Of a stretch of 64,000 bases of DNA, positions 50,113 to 59,666 are shown one piece after another. The stretch's first letter is position 1. Every line of letters begins with the position of its first letter. Location of the stretch: NCBI GenBank assembly GCA_017792465.1, contig CP051234.1, positions 1,924,606-1,988,605 on the forward strand. Reading direction: 5' to 3'. The position numbers were made by a program, and so were the translations under genes. This DNA comes from Filomicrobium sp. (GTDB lineage Bacteria > Pseudomonadota > Alphaproteobacteria > Rhizobiales > Hyphomicrobiaceae). Under the pieces are notes generated by a model. The model searched no databases. It had not been told where the DNA came from and saw only the letters and a program-made list of their open reading frames with translations.

Positions 50113-52641
50113 CTATTCAGCGCGTTGCTGCAATCTTGGAAGATCGAGTTCACCTTGAAGGACTTGCGTATCACTCTTTTGAACCGGGCCATTTTCCGGC
50201 AGGCGGACCGTGACGCGGGTTCCTTCGCCGACGGTCGATTCCAGCACCATAGTTCCTTGATGCAATTCGACGAGGCTCTTGACGATCGAAAGGCCGAGTC
50301 CGGCGCCGCGATGTTTTGAGCCGCGGCTGTCGCTTTCGAAGCGCTCGAAGATCTGCTGCTGGGCTTCTTCGGGGATGCCGGCCCCTCTATCTTCGACCTG
50401 GAAAACGATGTTCGGGCCTTCCCGCCAGCAGCCGATATAGACAGTACCGCCATCGTGGGAGAAACCGACCGCGTTGGAAATCAGGTTGTAGAGGATCTGG
50501 CGGACGCGCGACTTGTCGGCCGAAAGAGCGCTGACGCCATCGGCGATCGCGACATCGAGCGTCAGACCTGCGCGCGCCGCACGCTCGTCGATCGCTTGGA
50601 TTGCCGACTGGATGACGTCGCGAATGCTGACGCTCGTGACATCAAGCTCGAACGCACCGGCGTCGATGGTCGCCAAATCGATGATGCCGTCGATGATCGT
50701 GAGCAAGGTATTCGAAGACGAGGAGATGTCCTGCAGATACTCGCGCTGCTTGTCGTTGAGATCGCCCAGATAGGAACTGCGCAGCATTTCGGTAAAACCG
50801 ATGATGTTGGTCAAAGGCGTGCGCAGTTCATAAGAGACGTGGCCGATGAACTGGTTCTTCAAGCGGTCGGACGTTTCGAGCGCCTCGTTGCGCTCGACCA
50901 GGGCGCGCTCGTAGCGCTTGGAGGCCGTGACGTCGGCGAAGGTGACAAGCGTCGCGCCGTCCGGCAGCGGCATCACCGAGAATTCGACGATGGAATTGTC
51001 CAGGCGTTGCATCTGGCCGTCGAAGGGAATGCGTTCGTCCGACAATGCGGTGGCTGACTGTTTGAGGCGACGCCAGACCTGCTGATCGGAATAAAGCGCT
51101 TTCGAATGTTCGACGATGTCGTCGATGTGAGGTCCGGTCGAGAGGACATCAGGAGCGATTTGCCAGATCGTTGCGAATGACGAATTCCACAGCTTGAGAC
51201 GGCCGTCGGTCGCAAACACGGCGACGCCTTCCTTGAGGCTGTCGATGGTTTCTGTCTGGACGCTCGACATGGCGTTGAACTGGCTTTCAAGGGCCAGACG
51301 CTCGGTCTCGTCGATGTAAAGCAGCGTCATTCCGCCGTCGGGGCGTTGCTCGGCGATGAGCTGAAGGATGCGGCCGTTAGGCAGGTGCCACCAGCGGTCA
51401 GCCTCTTGGATATTCTCGCTTGGATCGAGGATGGTCTTGCGCCAGTCGCGATAGTTCACGACCTCCGGCAGGCGGCCGAGTTCGCGCAGGCGGTCGAAGA
51501 GTTCGGTGTCCTTGGGCTGACCGCGCAGCCACTGTGGGTCGAGGCCCCACAGCTTGATGAAGGCATCGTTGGCAAACACCAGACGCTGCTCGGCGTTAAA
51601 GATCGCAATGGCCGTCGAGACGTGATCGAGCGTCTCGTTGAAGGCTTGCGATTGCCGGGCCAGTTCGCGCCGTGCGATTTCCAATTCGGTGACATCGATG
51701 GCGGCGCTTGCAATCGAGTTTTGCAGGCGAACCGCAAACAGATCGTGGACCCGGCGCTCGTTGGCAACGAGCAGGCTGATCTGATTGCGGAAGCGCGGCG
51801 CGCCGTGAAGCGCCTTCGCCAGTCCTTCGCGCTGACGCTGCTCGAGGAGTTCGATCTGGCGCTCTATGACTTCATCGACGCTCGTCGCTTCGACGGCTGA
51901 GACGTAGGCCGAGTTGACCCAGCTCAGGCGGCCATTCTGGTCGCGGAACCAAACCGGGATCGGCAATGAATTCAAAATTGCGCGGCTGGACCGGATATCC
52001 CGGGCCAAGCTTTCGTGGCCATCGAGAATGCGGGAAATATCGCGCTTATAACCGGCAACGTCGCGCATGCGCAGAACGGCCCGACCGGCCGAAGCGCGCC
52101 CATCGGTTTCAAGATGTGCCCCAGCGACCGTCTTGACGATCATGTTGAAGGGGCGGCCGGCGCGCAACAATCCTTCGAGCGCGTCTTTGAAGCGGCGCGC
52201 GCTTGTGGGATCGAGCCAGCTTGAAAAAGCGACGATGCGTGCGCTTTCGGTCGGTAGTCCGGGAACGCCTCTAAGCGAGTTATTGACGATTGCCGGTTGC
52301 AGGCCGGTATCCCATAGGATGAGAATTTGAGGTTCGCCGCCGATGACAGCTTCGGCGACCGCTAGCTGGCGTTTGTAGGTGACGACCTCGCCTTGCGCGC
52401 GACGCACTTCGTTGCGCATGCCGGCGGCGGCGCGCAGGACGAAAGCGGCTGCGGCCAGTCCGCCCAGCGCGGTCAAGCCGACGACGATCCATTGCGAAAC
52501 CTTGAGGCCGGCAACCGTGCTTGCGCCGCCGTTGACGATCCCGGCCGTGATGACAAACACGCAGGCGAGACTCGCCAGCAGCAGCAAGAAAATCTCTCTG
52601 CCGGTCGCGCCGTTTGTCGTTTGGCTGGATCTTGAGGCCAT
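50113..52641 (-). CDS. divL: DivL-type tyrosine kinase-like cell-cycle regulator
   Basis: 842 residues. Two membrane helices at about 15-38 and 50-70 are followed by three to four PAS-like domains (about 85-590) and a histidine-kinase-type core. The dimerisation box reads FIGHVSYELRTPLTNIIGF: the phosphoacceptor position normally held by His is Tyr604, the hallmark of DivL, which modulates CckA and hence CtrA. The ATP-binding domain retains N (LYNLISNAVGFS), G1 (VEDRGAGIPEE) and G2 (GAGLGLSIVKSL) boxes. It precedes tsaE-amgK, matching divL neighbourhoods. Confidence 0.9.
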   Translation of the reverse strand: MASRSSQTTNGATGREIFLLLLASLACVFVITAGIVNGGASTVAGLKVSQWIVVGLTALGGLAAAAFVLRAAAGMRNEVRRAQGEVVTYKRQLAVAEAVIGGEPQILILWDTGLQPAIVNNSLRGVPGLPTESARIVAFSSWLDPTSARRFKDALEGLLRAGRPFNMIVKTVAGAHLETDGRASAGRAVLRMRDVAGYKRDISRILDGHESLARDIRSSRAILNSLPIPVWFRDQNGRLSWVNSAYVSAVEATSVDEVIERQIELLEQRQREGLAKALHGAPRFRNQISLLVANERRVHDLFAVRLQNSIASAAIDVTELEIARRELARQSQAFNETLDHVSTAIAIFNAEQRLVFANDAFIKLWGLDPQWLRGQPKDTELFDRLRELGRLPEVVNYRDWRKTILDPSENIQEADRWWHLPNGRILQLIAEQRPDGGMTLLYIDETERLALESQFNAMSSVQTETIDSLKEGVAVFATDGRLKLWNSSFATIWQIAPDVLSTGPHIDDIVEHSKALYSDQQVWRRLKQSATALSDERIPFDGQMQRLDNSIVEFSVMPLPDGATLVTFADVTASKRYERALVERNEALETSDRLKNQFIGHVSYELRTPLTNIIGFTEMLRSSYLGDLNDKQREYLQDISSSSNTLLTIIDGIIDLATIDAGAFELDVTSVSIRDVIQSAIQAIDERAARAGLTLDVAIADGVSALSADKSRVRQILYNLISNAVGFSHDGGTVYIGCWREGPNIVFQVEDRGAGIPEEAQQQIFERFESDSRGSKHRGAGLGLSIVKSLVELHQGTMVLESTVGEGTRVTVRLPENGPVQKSDTQVLQGELDLPRLQQRAE

Positions 52642-52841
52642 CGCGTGTCCTTGGCTCGGGCTCTGAGGCTGGTGCTCGGAATTCGGTCCTGTAGCGCCAA
52701 CAGAGCCAGGATTTACGCGATGCTTTTTTCTGGTCTTTTAAGGAAAAAGAAACCTGTGGCAGCCGAATCGGAGAAATTATGGAATGCGTAATTCCCACTG
52801 ACCAGAGCAGCAAGGGCACATTCGGTCGCCATAATCGAAAA

Positions 52842-52868
52842 CGGCGCCGGGATTTGGCCCCAGCGCCG
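52842..52868. terminator. Terminator downstream of ahcY
   Basis: CGGCGC (52842-52847) and GCGCCG (52863-52868) form the stem. On the minus strand TTTTCG follows; on the plus strand TTTCTTTTTT follows. Confidence 0.65.
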
Positions 52869-52896
52869 CAGTTTCTTTTTTGCTCCTGCTCTTGAC

Positions 52897-52920
52897 GGCC
52901 CGCAAAGTGATTCGCGGGCC
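52897..52920 (-). terminator. Hairpin right after the ahcY stop
   Basis: GGCCCGC and GCGGGCC form a 7-bp stem with a 10-base loop, 8 bases past the stop. It has no T run and may protect the 3' end or assist the next terminator. Confidence 0.45.
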
Positions 52921-52928
52921 TGCAAGGA

Positions 52929-54335
52929 TCAATAGCGGTAGTGTTCCGGCTTGTACGGGCCTTTCTGGGCCACACCGATGTAGCTTGCCTGCTCTTCGGA
53001 GAGTTCGGTGAGCGTCACGCCGATCTTCTTCAGGTGCAGACGGGCGACCTTCTCGTCGAGATGCTTGGGCAGCGTGTAGACCTGATTCTCATAGGTTCCG
53101 GAATCGCGCTTTGTCCAAAGCTCGATCTGCCCCAGCGTCTGGTTGGTGAACGATGCCGACATGACGAATGAGGGGTGGCCCATGGCGTTGCCAAGGTTCA
53201 CGAGGCGGCCTTCCGACAGAAGAACGATCTTCTTGCCGTCAGGGAATTCGATCTGGTCGACCTGCGGCTTGATGTTGTCCCACTTGAAGTTCTTGAGGCC
53301 GGCGACGTCGATCTCATTGTCGAAGTGACCGATGTTACAAACGATGGCGCCATCCTTCATCGCACGCATATGGTCAGCGGTGATGATGTCCTTGTTGCCG
53401 GTCGCCGTGCAGAAGATGTCGGCCTGCGGAGCGGCGTCTTCCATGGTGACGACTTCATAGCCTTCCATCGCCGCCTGCAGCGCGCAGATCGGGTCGATTT
53501 CGGAAACCATGACGCGGCAGCCGGCATTGCGAAGCGATGCGGCCGATCCCTTGCCGACGTCACCGAAGCCGGCAACCATTGCGATCTTGCCGGACATCAT
53601 GACGTCGGTGCCGCGGCGGATGCCGTCGACAAGCGATTCACGGCAGCCGTAGAGGTTGTCGAATTTCGACTTGGTGACACTGTCGTTGACGTTGATGGCC
53701 GGGAACAGCAGCTTGCCCTGTTTGGCGAGCTGGTAGAGGCGGTTCACACCCGTCGTCGTTTCTTCGGACACGCCGCGGATGTTCTTTGCCAGTTCTGCAA
53801 ACCAGCCTGGCTTTTCACCCAGCGTGCGCTTGATGAGTTTGAAGAGGATCTCTTCTTCTTCCGAGCCTGGCTTCTCAAGGAATGCGGTGTCGCCGTTTTC
53901 GGCGCGCAGACCCAGGTGCACCAGCATGGTGGCGTCGCCGCCGTCGTCGAGGATGAGGTTTGGCGTACCGCCGTCGCTCCACTCAAGGATCTTGCGGGTG
54001 TATTCCCAGTAGTCGGTGAGGGACTCGCCTTTGACGGCGAAGACGGGAACGCCGGTCGCTGCGATTGCTGCTGCCGCGTGGTCCTGCGTCGAGTAGATGT
54101 TGCACGAGGCCCAGCGGACGTCGGCGCCGAGCGCGGTCAGGGTTTCGATGAGGACCGCGGTCTGGATCGTCATGTGAAGAGACCCGGCGATGCGCGCGCC
54201 CTTCAAAGGCTGGGATGGGCCATATTCCTCACGGGTCGCCATCAATCCCGGCATTTCGCCTTCGGCCAGTTTAATTTCCTTACGGCCGAAATCGGCCAAT
54301 GAAATATCGGCAATCACGTAGTCGTTGGCTGACAT
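52929..54335 (-). CDS. ahcY: S-adenosylhomocysteine hydrolase
   Basis: 468 residues. It cleaves S-adenosylhomocysteine, the product of all SAM methylations. The substrate motif [20 protein letters not shown], the [20 protein letters not shown] segment, and the NAD motif [20 protein letters not shown] are intact, and the C-terminal end ...[10 protein letters not shown] is the family's conserved tail. It is the last gene in the direction of the ptsH group, preceded by a 500-base leader region with a palindrome. Confidence 0.98.
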   Translation of the reverse strand: MSANDYVIADISLADFGRKEIKLAEGEMPGLMATREEYGPSQPLKGARIAGSLHMTIQTAVLIETLTALGADVRWASCNIYSTQDHAAAAIAATGVPVFAVKGESLTDYWEYTRKILEWSDGGTPNLILDDGGDATMLVHLGLRAENGDTAFLEKPGSEEEEILFKLIKRTLGEKPGWFAELAKNIRGVSEETTTGVNRLYQLAKQGKLLFPAINVNDSVTKSKFDNLYGCRESLVDGIRRGTDVMMSGKIAMVAGFGDVGKGSAASLRNAGCRVMVSEIDPICALQAAMEGYEVVTMEDAAPQADIFCTATGNKDIITADHMRAMKDGAIVCNIGHFDNEIDVAGLKNFKWDNIKPQVDQIEFPDGKKIVLLSEGRLVNLGNAMGHPSFVMSASFTNQTLGQIELWTKRDSGTYENQVYTLPKHLDEKVARLHLKKIGVTLTELSEEQASYIGVAQKGPYKPEHYRY

Positions 54336-54385
54336 GTGGTGGTTGGTCCTTTTGTCTGAAATCGTTTTTTCTCGTCGTCGTTTTT

Positions 54386-54403
54386 CAGGCCCGGCCGGGC
54401 CTG
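54386..54403. repeat. Perfect 18-base palindrome in ahcY leader
   Basis: CAGGCCCGGCCGGGCCTG can form a 7-9 bp hairpin in the ahcY 5' leader, 50 bases ahead of the start codon. Confidence 0.6.
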
Positions 54404-54585
54404 CCGAATGCCAAAGCGCGCCGGTGCGCCTCCGATCGAGCGCAAGACATGCAGCTCTGAGGTCTCGGATTTGGCGACCGATCGCGGCGTAGGCAGTCTG
54501 TGACGCGCTCTCGCGCGCTTGCGCTTAGTCGTCTTCGACCAAACGTCCGCCCTTCGTATAGAGGGAACCGGCGGCGCTCGCAATA

Positions 54586-54607
54586 ACATATAAACAAGTC
54601 TTTATGT
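54586..54607. promoter_or_regulatory. Imperfect palindromic operator candidate upstream of ahcY
   Basis: ACATATAAAC, AA/TT centre, GTCTTTATGT. The two arms match at 8 of 10 positions as an inverted repeat. The size and AT-rich arms fit a dimeric ArsR-type repressor; SahR is such a regulator of ahcY genes in proteobacteria. Confidence 0.4.
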
Positions 54608-54853
54608 CGCTTGCCGGTAGCAGAGTGCTGAGACGGCAGTTTGAGGTCGGGGTTTCTGGAGTCTTTTAGATGGTGTCGAGTTGCGAATAAATGTTATTCA
54701 GATTAGTTCTCCGGTTTAGTTGATGCAATTAAATATATCTAAAATTGATCATTCATAAATACTTGAAGAGGCGTGCACTTTTTCACGACTTATACTTTGT
54801 GCTGCAAGATCTAAATTGACGAAATTATTTGATTGTCGAGAGCGCGGCGCGAC

Positions 54854-55156
54854 TCAACCTTCTTCACAGAAGTCTTCGCCGAATCCGCTATCGACGAGGT
54901 CGACCAGCGCCTCGATCGCTTCGGGGCCTTCTGGCCCAATCGCCAACAGATGCAACGTCGATCCGGGGCCTGCAGCCAGCATCATAAGGCCGAGAATTGA
55001 CGTCCCGACAACCGTTTGGTCTTCTCGAGTGACTTGGATCTTGGCATCGAATGCTTCGGCGCATTTGACGAATAAAGCCGACGCCCGGGCGTGCAGGCCC
55101 TTGCGGTTGCGGATCGTCACGATCGCTTCGGGATGTTCGCTATCGAGTTCTGGCAT
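54854..55156 (-). CDS. ptsH: HPr-family phosphocarrier protein
   Basis: 100 residues. The active-site motif NRKGLHARAS gives His22, and the regulatory Ser53 lies in VGTSILGLMML as in HPr. Together with the EIIA and HprK next to it, and no sugar permease, it belongs to a regulatory PTS. Length is slightly above the usual 85-90, owing to an acidic N- and C-terminus. Confidence 0.95.
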   Translation of the reverse strand: MPELDSEHPEAIVTIRNRKGLHARASALFVKCAEAFDAKIQVTREDQTVVGTSILGLMMLAAGPGSTLHLLAIGPEGPEAIEALVDLVDSGFGEDFCEEG

Positions 55157-55253
55157 GGATGGTCTGGCGGGGCGCGTTGGACGGGCTCGTCATTCTTATT
55201 CTTGTCATAGACGTTTTCGACTGCAGCAGGATTTCCCCAAATTCGAGCGGTCG

Positions 55254-55658
55254 TCAACTGTTGCTTGAGAGCTCCTGGCTTGCCACCTTGATATATTTGC
55301 GGCCGGCTTCAGAGGCTTCGGCGACGGCCTCCTTCAAAGACGCGTCCATGCGGATGCTGGCCAGTTTGACAAGGATGGGAAGGTTGATGCCCGCGAGCAC
55401 CTCGACATTCGTCTCGTCCATGACGGAAATCGCCAGGTTAGACGGCGTGCCGCCAAACATATCAGTTAGAAGAATAACGCCTTTACCCAGATCGGTCTTG
55501 GAGACGGCATCCAATATCATCTGGCGGCGATCCACCATATCGTCGTCGGGCTCAATCGATATAGTCGCCAGCTGTCGCTGAGGGCCCACGATGTGCTCAA
55601 GGGCGGCCTTGAACTCGTCTGCGAGTCGGCCATGGGCGACGATGACAAGTCCGATCAT
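55254..55658 (-). CDS. PTS EIIA, mannose-family
   Basis: 134 residues. MIGLVIVAHGRLADEF places the phosphorylated His at position 9, and GVILLTDMFGGTPSNLAISV is the family signature. It would accept phosphate from HPr. No EIIB/C/D genes accompany it, so it is regulatory, as in other Hyphomicrobiales. The frame is open to 55799; the ATG at 55658 begins the family. Confidence 0.94.
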   Translation of the reverse strand: MIGLVIVAHGRLADEFKAALEHIVGPQRQLATISIEPDDDMVDRRQMILDAVSKTDLGKGVILLTDMFGGTPSNLAISVMDETNVEVLAGINLPILVKLASIRMDASLKEAVAEASEAGRKYIKVASQELSSNS

Positions 55659-55837
55659 GGAAGCAAGTGTCCTGCTTATTTCAGCTGGTCCCCATCGAAA
55701 ACCTACGCAAAGTGATTTGGCAAGGCCCCCGAACCGTTCAGATGCCATAAAATTCGGCAATCGTTCATTGTGGCGCGCAGTGTTGCACTGGCCAAACACT
55801 TATAAGATAGCGTTTGCCAAGTCCGAGCCAATTGAGC

Positions 55838-56323
55838 CTATCGCGGAAGTCGGGGCAACTCGCCATTTTTTCTCATGCATTCCAACGCCAGTAGCAGCTT
55901 GACCGGTGCGGATGCCTCAAATGCATCGAGTTCGATCCTTGGCATTTTGATGCCGGCGATTTCGCCTGCCGATTCAGGGTCAGGCAGTCTGGTGATGACT
56001 TTCGGGTCAACCAGATCGACAATCAAGGCCACCTCGGCTTGAGGCAGGGCTGCGATTTCAATCAGGCCAAGCCCGCGCACCTCTAGAAGATTGGCGATAT
56101 TCGCCGGGGCGCGTGCGCATAATTGGCCGCCATCATCGAAAAGCTCGGTGTAGTCGTCGGCGACAAGCCGAACCTCAGCGGTGAACAGCCCATTGGGTGC
56201 GAAAGCCAGGCAGCGTAGCGCCAAATCGGATTTGCCCGATCCTGATGGTCCGCGAATGATTGCAGCATGCGCGCCAAGCGCAATTGATGAAGCGTGAACG
56301 CGCAGTGGTAACTCAGCTGGCAT
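55838..56323 (-). CDS. hprK: HPr kinase/phosphorylase, short alphaproteobacterial form
   Basis: 161 residues, consisting only of the catalytic domain. The P-loop is IIRGPSGSGKSDLALRCLAF, followed by VADDYTELFDDGG and LEVRGLGLIEI, the HprK signature. It phosphorylates Ser of HPr. The N-terminal domain of the Firmicute enzyme is missing, which is normal for alphaproteobacteria, so this is not a truncation. It starts 13 bases after the chvG stop. Confidence 0.95.
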   Translation of the reverse strand: MPAELPLRVHASSIALGAHAAIIRGPSGSGKSDLALRCLAFAPNGLFTAEVRLVADDYTELFDDGGQLCARAPANIANLLEVRGLGLIEIAALPQAEVALIVDLVDPKVITRLPDPESAGEIAGIKMPRIELDAFEASAPVKLLLALECMRKNGELPRLPR

Positions 56324-56336
56324 GGGCTCAAGTCTA

Positions 56337-58259
56337 TCAGCTATTGCGCCGCGAGCGGCCCGGGCGGCCCGTTGTGGGGTTCAACAATGGCAAGAGGACC
56401 GAGAAGCGCGAACCGATCGGCTTTGCGGTCTCGGGATCATCGGACTTGGCAAAGCGATTTTCGGCCCAGATCCTGCCGTTGTGGGACTCAATGATTTCCT
56501 GGGAAATGCTCAGGCCGAGGCCTGAGTTGTTGCCGCGGCTGGATGATGCGGTCGGCCTGTAGGTATAGAATCGCGAGAAGATCGTTTCGAGCTTATCGGC
56601 CTGGATACCGGGGCCTTCGTCTTCGATCGAGACGGAAACATTTCCGCCGTCGGCCTTGGCCACGATCGAAACCGTTCCGTCTTCGGGTGAAAACGACAAT
56701 GCGTTGTCGATCAGATTGGTGAAGACCTGCCCCAGTCGCCCAGCATTGCCGGAAACAAACATTCCGTCAGCCGGTCCGTCGATGCGCAGTTTGATGGACT
56801 GACCCGTGCCGGAGATCTTTTCAGAAAAGATTGAGACCACATCATCGAGCACCGTCTCAAGCTTGACGGGCTGTGCGGTCTCGCGTTGCAGCTGGGCGTT
56901 CAGCATCGAGGCTTTGGAGACATCGCTGATGAGGCGGTTCAGGCGTTTCAGTTCGTGCTGGATTTGCTGCACGACCTGCTCGCGGTCTTCCTCGGTGCGC
57001 GCATATTCGAGGGACTGCGCCATCGAACTGGCCGCTGTCAGCGGATTCTTCAATTCGTGGGCGACATCAGCAGCAAACTTCTCGCTGGCTTCGATGCGTT
57101 CGTAGAGCGACTTGGTCATGGCCGAAAAGGCGCGCGCCATCTGGCCGACTTCGTCCTCGCGGTCGGAATACTCCGGCAGCTTGGTGTGCAGGTTGATGTC
57201 GCGACTGACGCTTTCGGCGGTTTCCGACAAGCGCGTCATCGGCCCGGCAACAGTCCTTGCCAGATAGAGCCCCGTGATCACGCTCGCAACCAGAGCCAAT
57301 ATCGCCATCGGCCAGATGTCGTTGCGGGCTTCTTCCAAGACGTCATCGATCTCGCCGGGCTGGGTCGAGAGCAAAAGCACGCCCATGACCTGTCGGAAGC
57401 GCATGATCGGAACGGCAACTGAGACGATCTGCTCGCTCTTCTCGTTGAGAAGCAGCATGGCGGCGTCTTTGCCTTCCAACGCCTGGCGGACTTCCGGATA
57501 ATACCGGCCGTTGGCATTGCCGATCTCGCGGTAAACCTGGACTTCCTTGCCGATCAGAAGATGCTGAAGTCTGGTCCAGAAGTTCTTGGTCTTCGGCCTA
57601 TTGCGCCGACCTTTATCAGCGCTTTCTTCGGTGGCCTCGGCTTCGAAATCGCGCTTTTTGAGGAGGTCGGTCGAGTCGACGACAAGATCGCCCTTGCGAT
57701 CATAAATGCGCGCGCGGGTGTTCGTTGGAGCAATCAGGCGGCGGAAAATCGGTGCGATTTTTTCCGGCCGGATCGATAGCTGGAGCGCTGCGAAGCCATC
57801 GTCACGGAAGGGGATCAAGGCGTTCTTGTCAGCCGGCATCCGGTCGGAATCGACCTGGATCTGGCCGCTTTTGACAACGGCCTTGCCAGCGATCGCTGCG
57901 GCCATGATCTGACCCTGGATTTTCAACGCGTCGCGCTTGGCGTTGATGATCCAGCTGGAATCGAGGCTCAGGTACAAGATCCCGAAGAATAAGATGGTGA
58001 AGCCGGCGAGGTTGGAGACCACGATACGTCGGCTCAGGCGCGCGGTGATGAAGCGGACCGGCGGCAGGTTGCTGAATGTCTCTGCCATCCGCTGCAGCGG
58101 GCCACGGATGGGGATCCGATCTAGCCCGAGGCGCTTGGCGACCGGTTCGAACCACGCTGAGAGCGAATCGCCAATAGACTTCAGCCTGCGTGAAAGCTGA
58201 TCACGCAGGCTCGTCAACTTCTCGTTCGCAAACACATCGCGTTCGCTATCGAGCGCCAT
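56337..58259 (-). CDS. chvG: Sensor histidine kinase ChvG
   Basis: 640 residues. One membrane helix near 80-105 (NLAGFTILFFGILYLSLDSS), a large periplasmic domain to about 320, a second helix (WPMAILALVASVITGLYLAR), a HAMP region, and then the kinase core: phospho-His401 in VAHELKNPLTAAS, N-box FTNLIDNALSFSPEDG and G boxes EDEGPGIQADK and SGLGLSISQEI. In relatives ChvG senses low pH or envelope stress (ExoR-controlled) and acts on ChvI. Confidence 0.96.
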   Translation of the reverse strand: MALDSERDVFANEKLTSLRDQLSRRLKSIGDSLSAWFEPVAKRLGLDRIPIRGPLQRMAETFSNLPPVRFITARLSRRIVVSNLAGFTILFFGILYLSLDSSWIINAKRDALKIQGQIMAAAIAGKAVVKSGQIQVDSDRMPADKNALIPFRDDGFAALQLSIRPEKIAPIFRRLIAPTNTRARIYDRKGDLVVDSTDLLKKRDFEAEATEESADKGRRNRPKTKNFWTRLQHLLIGKEVQVYREIGNANGRYYPEVRQALEGKDAAMLLLNEKSEQIVSVAVPIMRFRQVMGVLLLSTQPGEIDDVLEEARNDIWPMAILALVASVITGLYLARTVAGPMTRLSETAESVSRDINLHTKLPEYSDREDEVGQMARAFSAMTKSLYERIEASEKFAADVAHELKNPLTAASSMAQSLEYARTEEDREQVVQQIQHELKRLNRLISDVSKASMLNAQLQRETAQPVKLETVLDDVVSIFSEKISGTGQSIKLRIDGPADGMFVSGNAGRLGQVFTNLIDNALSFSPEDGTVSIVAKADGGNVSVSIEDEGPGIQADKLETIFSRFYTYRPTASSSRGNNSGLGLSISQEIIESHNGRIWAENRFAKSDDPETAKPIGSRFSVLLPLLNPTTGRPGRSRRNS

Positions 58260-58459
58260 TCAGGTCTCCGCCCTATTCGTTTTGGAGTCGCGCCAGATAC
58301 GACTGGAGATCTGGCGGTCCTCTTGCGTTCGTTTCCGGCCGGACTTTGGCAAAGCCGTGGGGCAAATTTTATATTGCCCATTCAGATTTGCACATGCGAT
58401 TTCGTTTGGCCCGCATAACCGTTTGGATCAGGGGCCGAAAGGAATAGGCGCCGTTTGGA

Positions 58460-59167
58460 TCAGGCTTCCTTGAACCGGTAGCCAACACCATAAAGCGTTT
58501 CAATCACATCGAAATTGTCATCGACCTGTTTGAACTTCTTGCGCAGGCGCTTGATATGACTGTCGATTGTCCGGTCGTCAACGTAGACCTGATCATCGTA
58601 GGCGGCATCCATCAAGGCGTCGCGGGTCTTAACGACGCCGGGACGGGCGGCCAGCGCCTGGAGAATCAGGAACTCGGTGACGGTTAAGGTTACCGGCTTA
58701 TCGTCCCAGTGGCAGGTGTGGCGCTCCGGATCGAGTTTGAGCATCCCGCGCTCGAGGATTTTGGCCGCTTCGGTGGCCACTGCACCGGGTTCCCGGGCGG
58801 ATGCGCGACGCATCACGGCTTTGACGCGCTCGACGACAAGGCGTTGCGAAAACGGTTTGGCGATATAATCGTCGGCGCCCATCTTCAGACCGAACAGCTC
58901 GTCGATCTCTTCATCCTTGGACGTCAGAAAAATAACCGGCATATCCGATTGCTGACGCACCCGGCGCAAGAGCTCCATGCCGTCCATGCGCGGCATCTTG
59001 ATGTCGAAAATGCCAAGATCCACGGGGTCTTCGCTCAAGGCTTCGAGGGCCTCTGCGCCGTCGCTGTAGGTGCGGACCTTGAAGCCTTCGGCCTCAAGCG
59101 CCATCCGCAGAGAATTCAGAATGTTCCGCTCATCGTCGACTAGAGCGATGGTGCTTTTTTCTTTCAT
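58460..59167 (-). CDS. chvI: Response regulator ChvI, OmpR family
   Basis: 235 residues. The receiver domain has Asp11-Asp12 and phosphoacceptor Asp55 ([12 protein letters not shown]), and the C-terminal winged helix carries [20 protein letters not shown] and [18 protein letters not shown]. It is the first gene of the leftward chvI-chvG-hprK-EIIA-ptsH group, 200 bases ahead of chvG, and divergent from pckA. Confidence 0.97.
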   Translation of the reverse strand: MKEKSTIALVDDERNILNSLRMALEAEGFKVRTYSDGAEALEALSEDPVDLGIFDIKMPRMDGMELLRRVRQQSDMPVIFLTSKDEEIDELFGLKMGADDYIAKPFSQRLVVERVKAVMRRASAREPGAVATEAAKILERGMLKLDPERHTCHWDDKPVTLTVTEFLILQALAARPGVVKTRDALMDAAYDDQVYVDDRTIDSHIKRLRKKFKQVDDNFDVIETLYGVGYRFKEA

Positions 59168-59666
59168 ACCGTCCCCCTCAGGGTTCTTTCTTGACAGCGC
59201 CAGGGCGCTCTATGGCCGATTAATGTAGTAAATATGGCACGATGGAAAGTGCTGTGCTTGGTTTGAACACAAGCTGAACGGATTTTGGCGTCAATTCTGG
59301 CCGGCAAAATATACGTTATAGTGCAGCGAAAATGTTTTCCCGTTTTTCCTCAGACTCTTAAGGCTCCGACCTACGTATATCTTGTGGGACGGGGCGCGGC
59401 TATTTACAGGATGAGCCCTGACCTTGCGCGACTGCGATTCCTGGCTTCGCTCTCGAATCCGCTAGCCTGATCTGGCTTTCAAGCTGTCGCGGCCGCCGGG
59501 CCATGACTAATGGCGCTGAACTCCAGTGCTGGCATTGCTTGGCCGCCGTAGCTCTCTACCGGCGTACCGCTGTCGACCGGGTTCACCGGCCGAAGTTCGG
59601 ACACCAGCAAATTGGTGCAACGACCGACCAAGCGCAGATACCGGATCTGACTTCGAAAGCGAACCC
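59168..59666. other. Divergent chvI/pckA promoter region
   Basis: About 500 bases. Close to chvI a small hairpin (AGCGCC/GGCGCT at 59196-59209) follows a TTGACA hexamer. No small gene is convincing; the open frame running into pckA from 59526 is not family-like. Confidence 0.5.

Larger units (their letters stand above)
54336..54853. other. ahcY leader and AT-rich spacer
   Basis: About 520 bases. The ahcY-proximal 250 bases are GC-rich and hold an 18-base perfect palindrome at 54386-54403. The stretch 54620-54840 is markedly AT-rich. No gene or known riboswitch is seen; a structured SAH aptamer could not be fitted. Confidence 0.5.

Noticed and set aside
53175-54302. 375-codon open frame antisense to ahcY
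   Set aside because: Shadow of a highly conserved gene.
54336-54585. SAH riboswitch in the ahcY leader
   Set aside because: I could not fit the conserved core of the SAH aptamer; only palindromes were found.
55838-56323. Truncated hprK
   Set aside because: The 161-residue length is the normal single-domain form in alphaproteobacteria.
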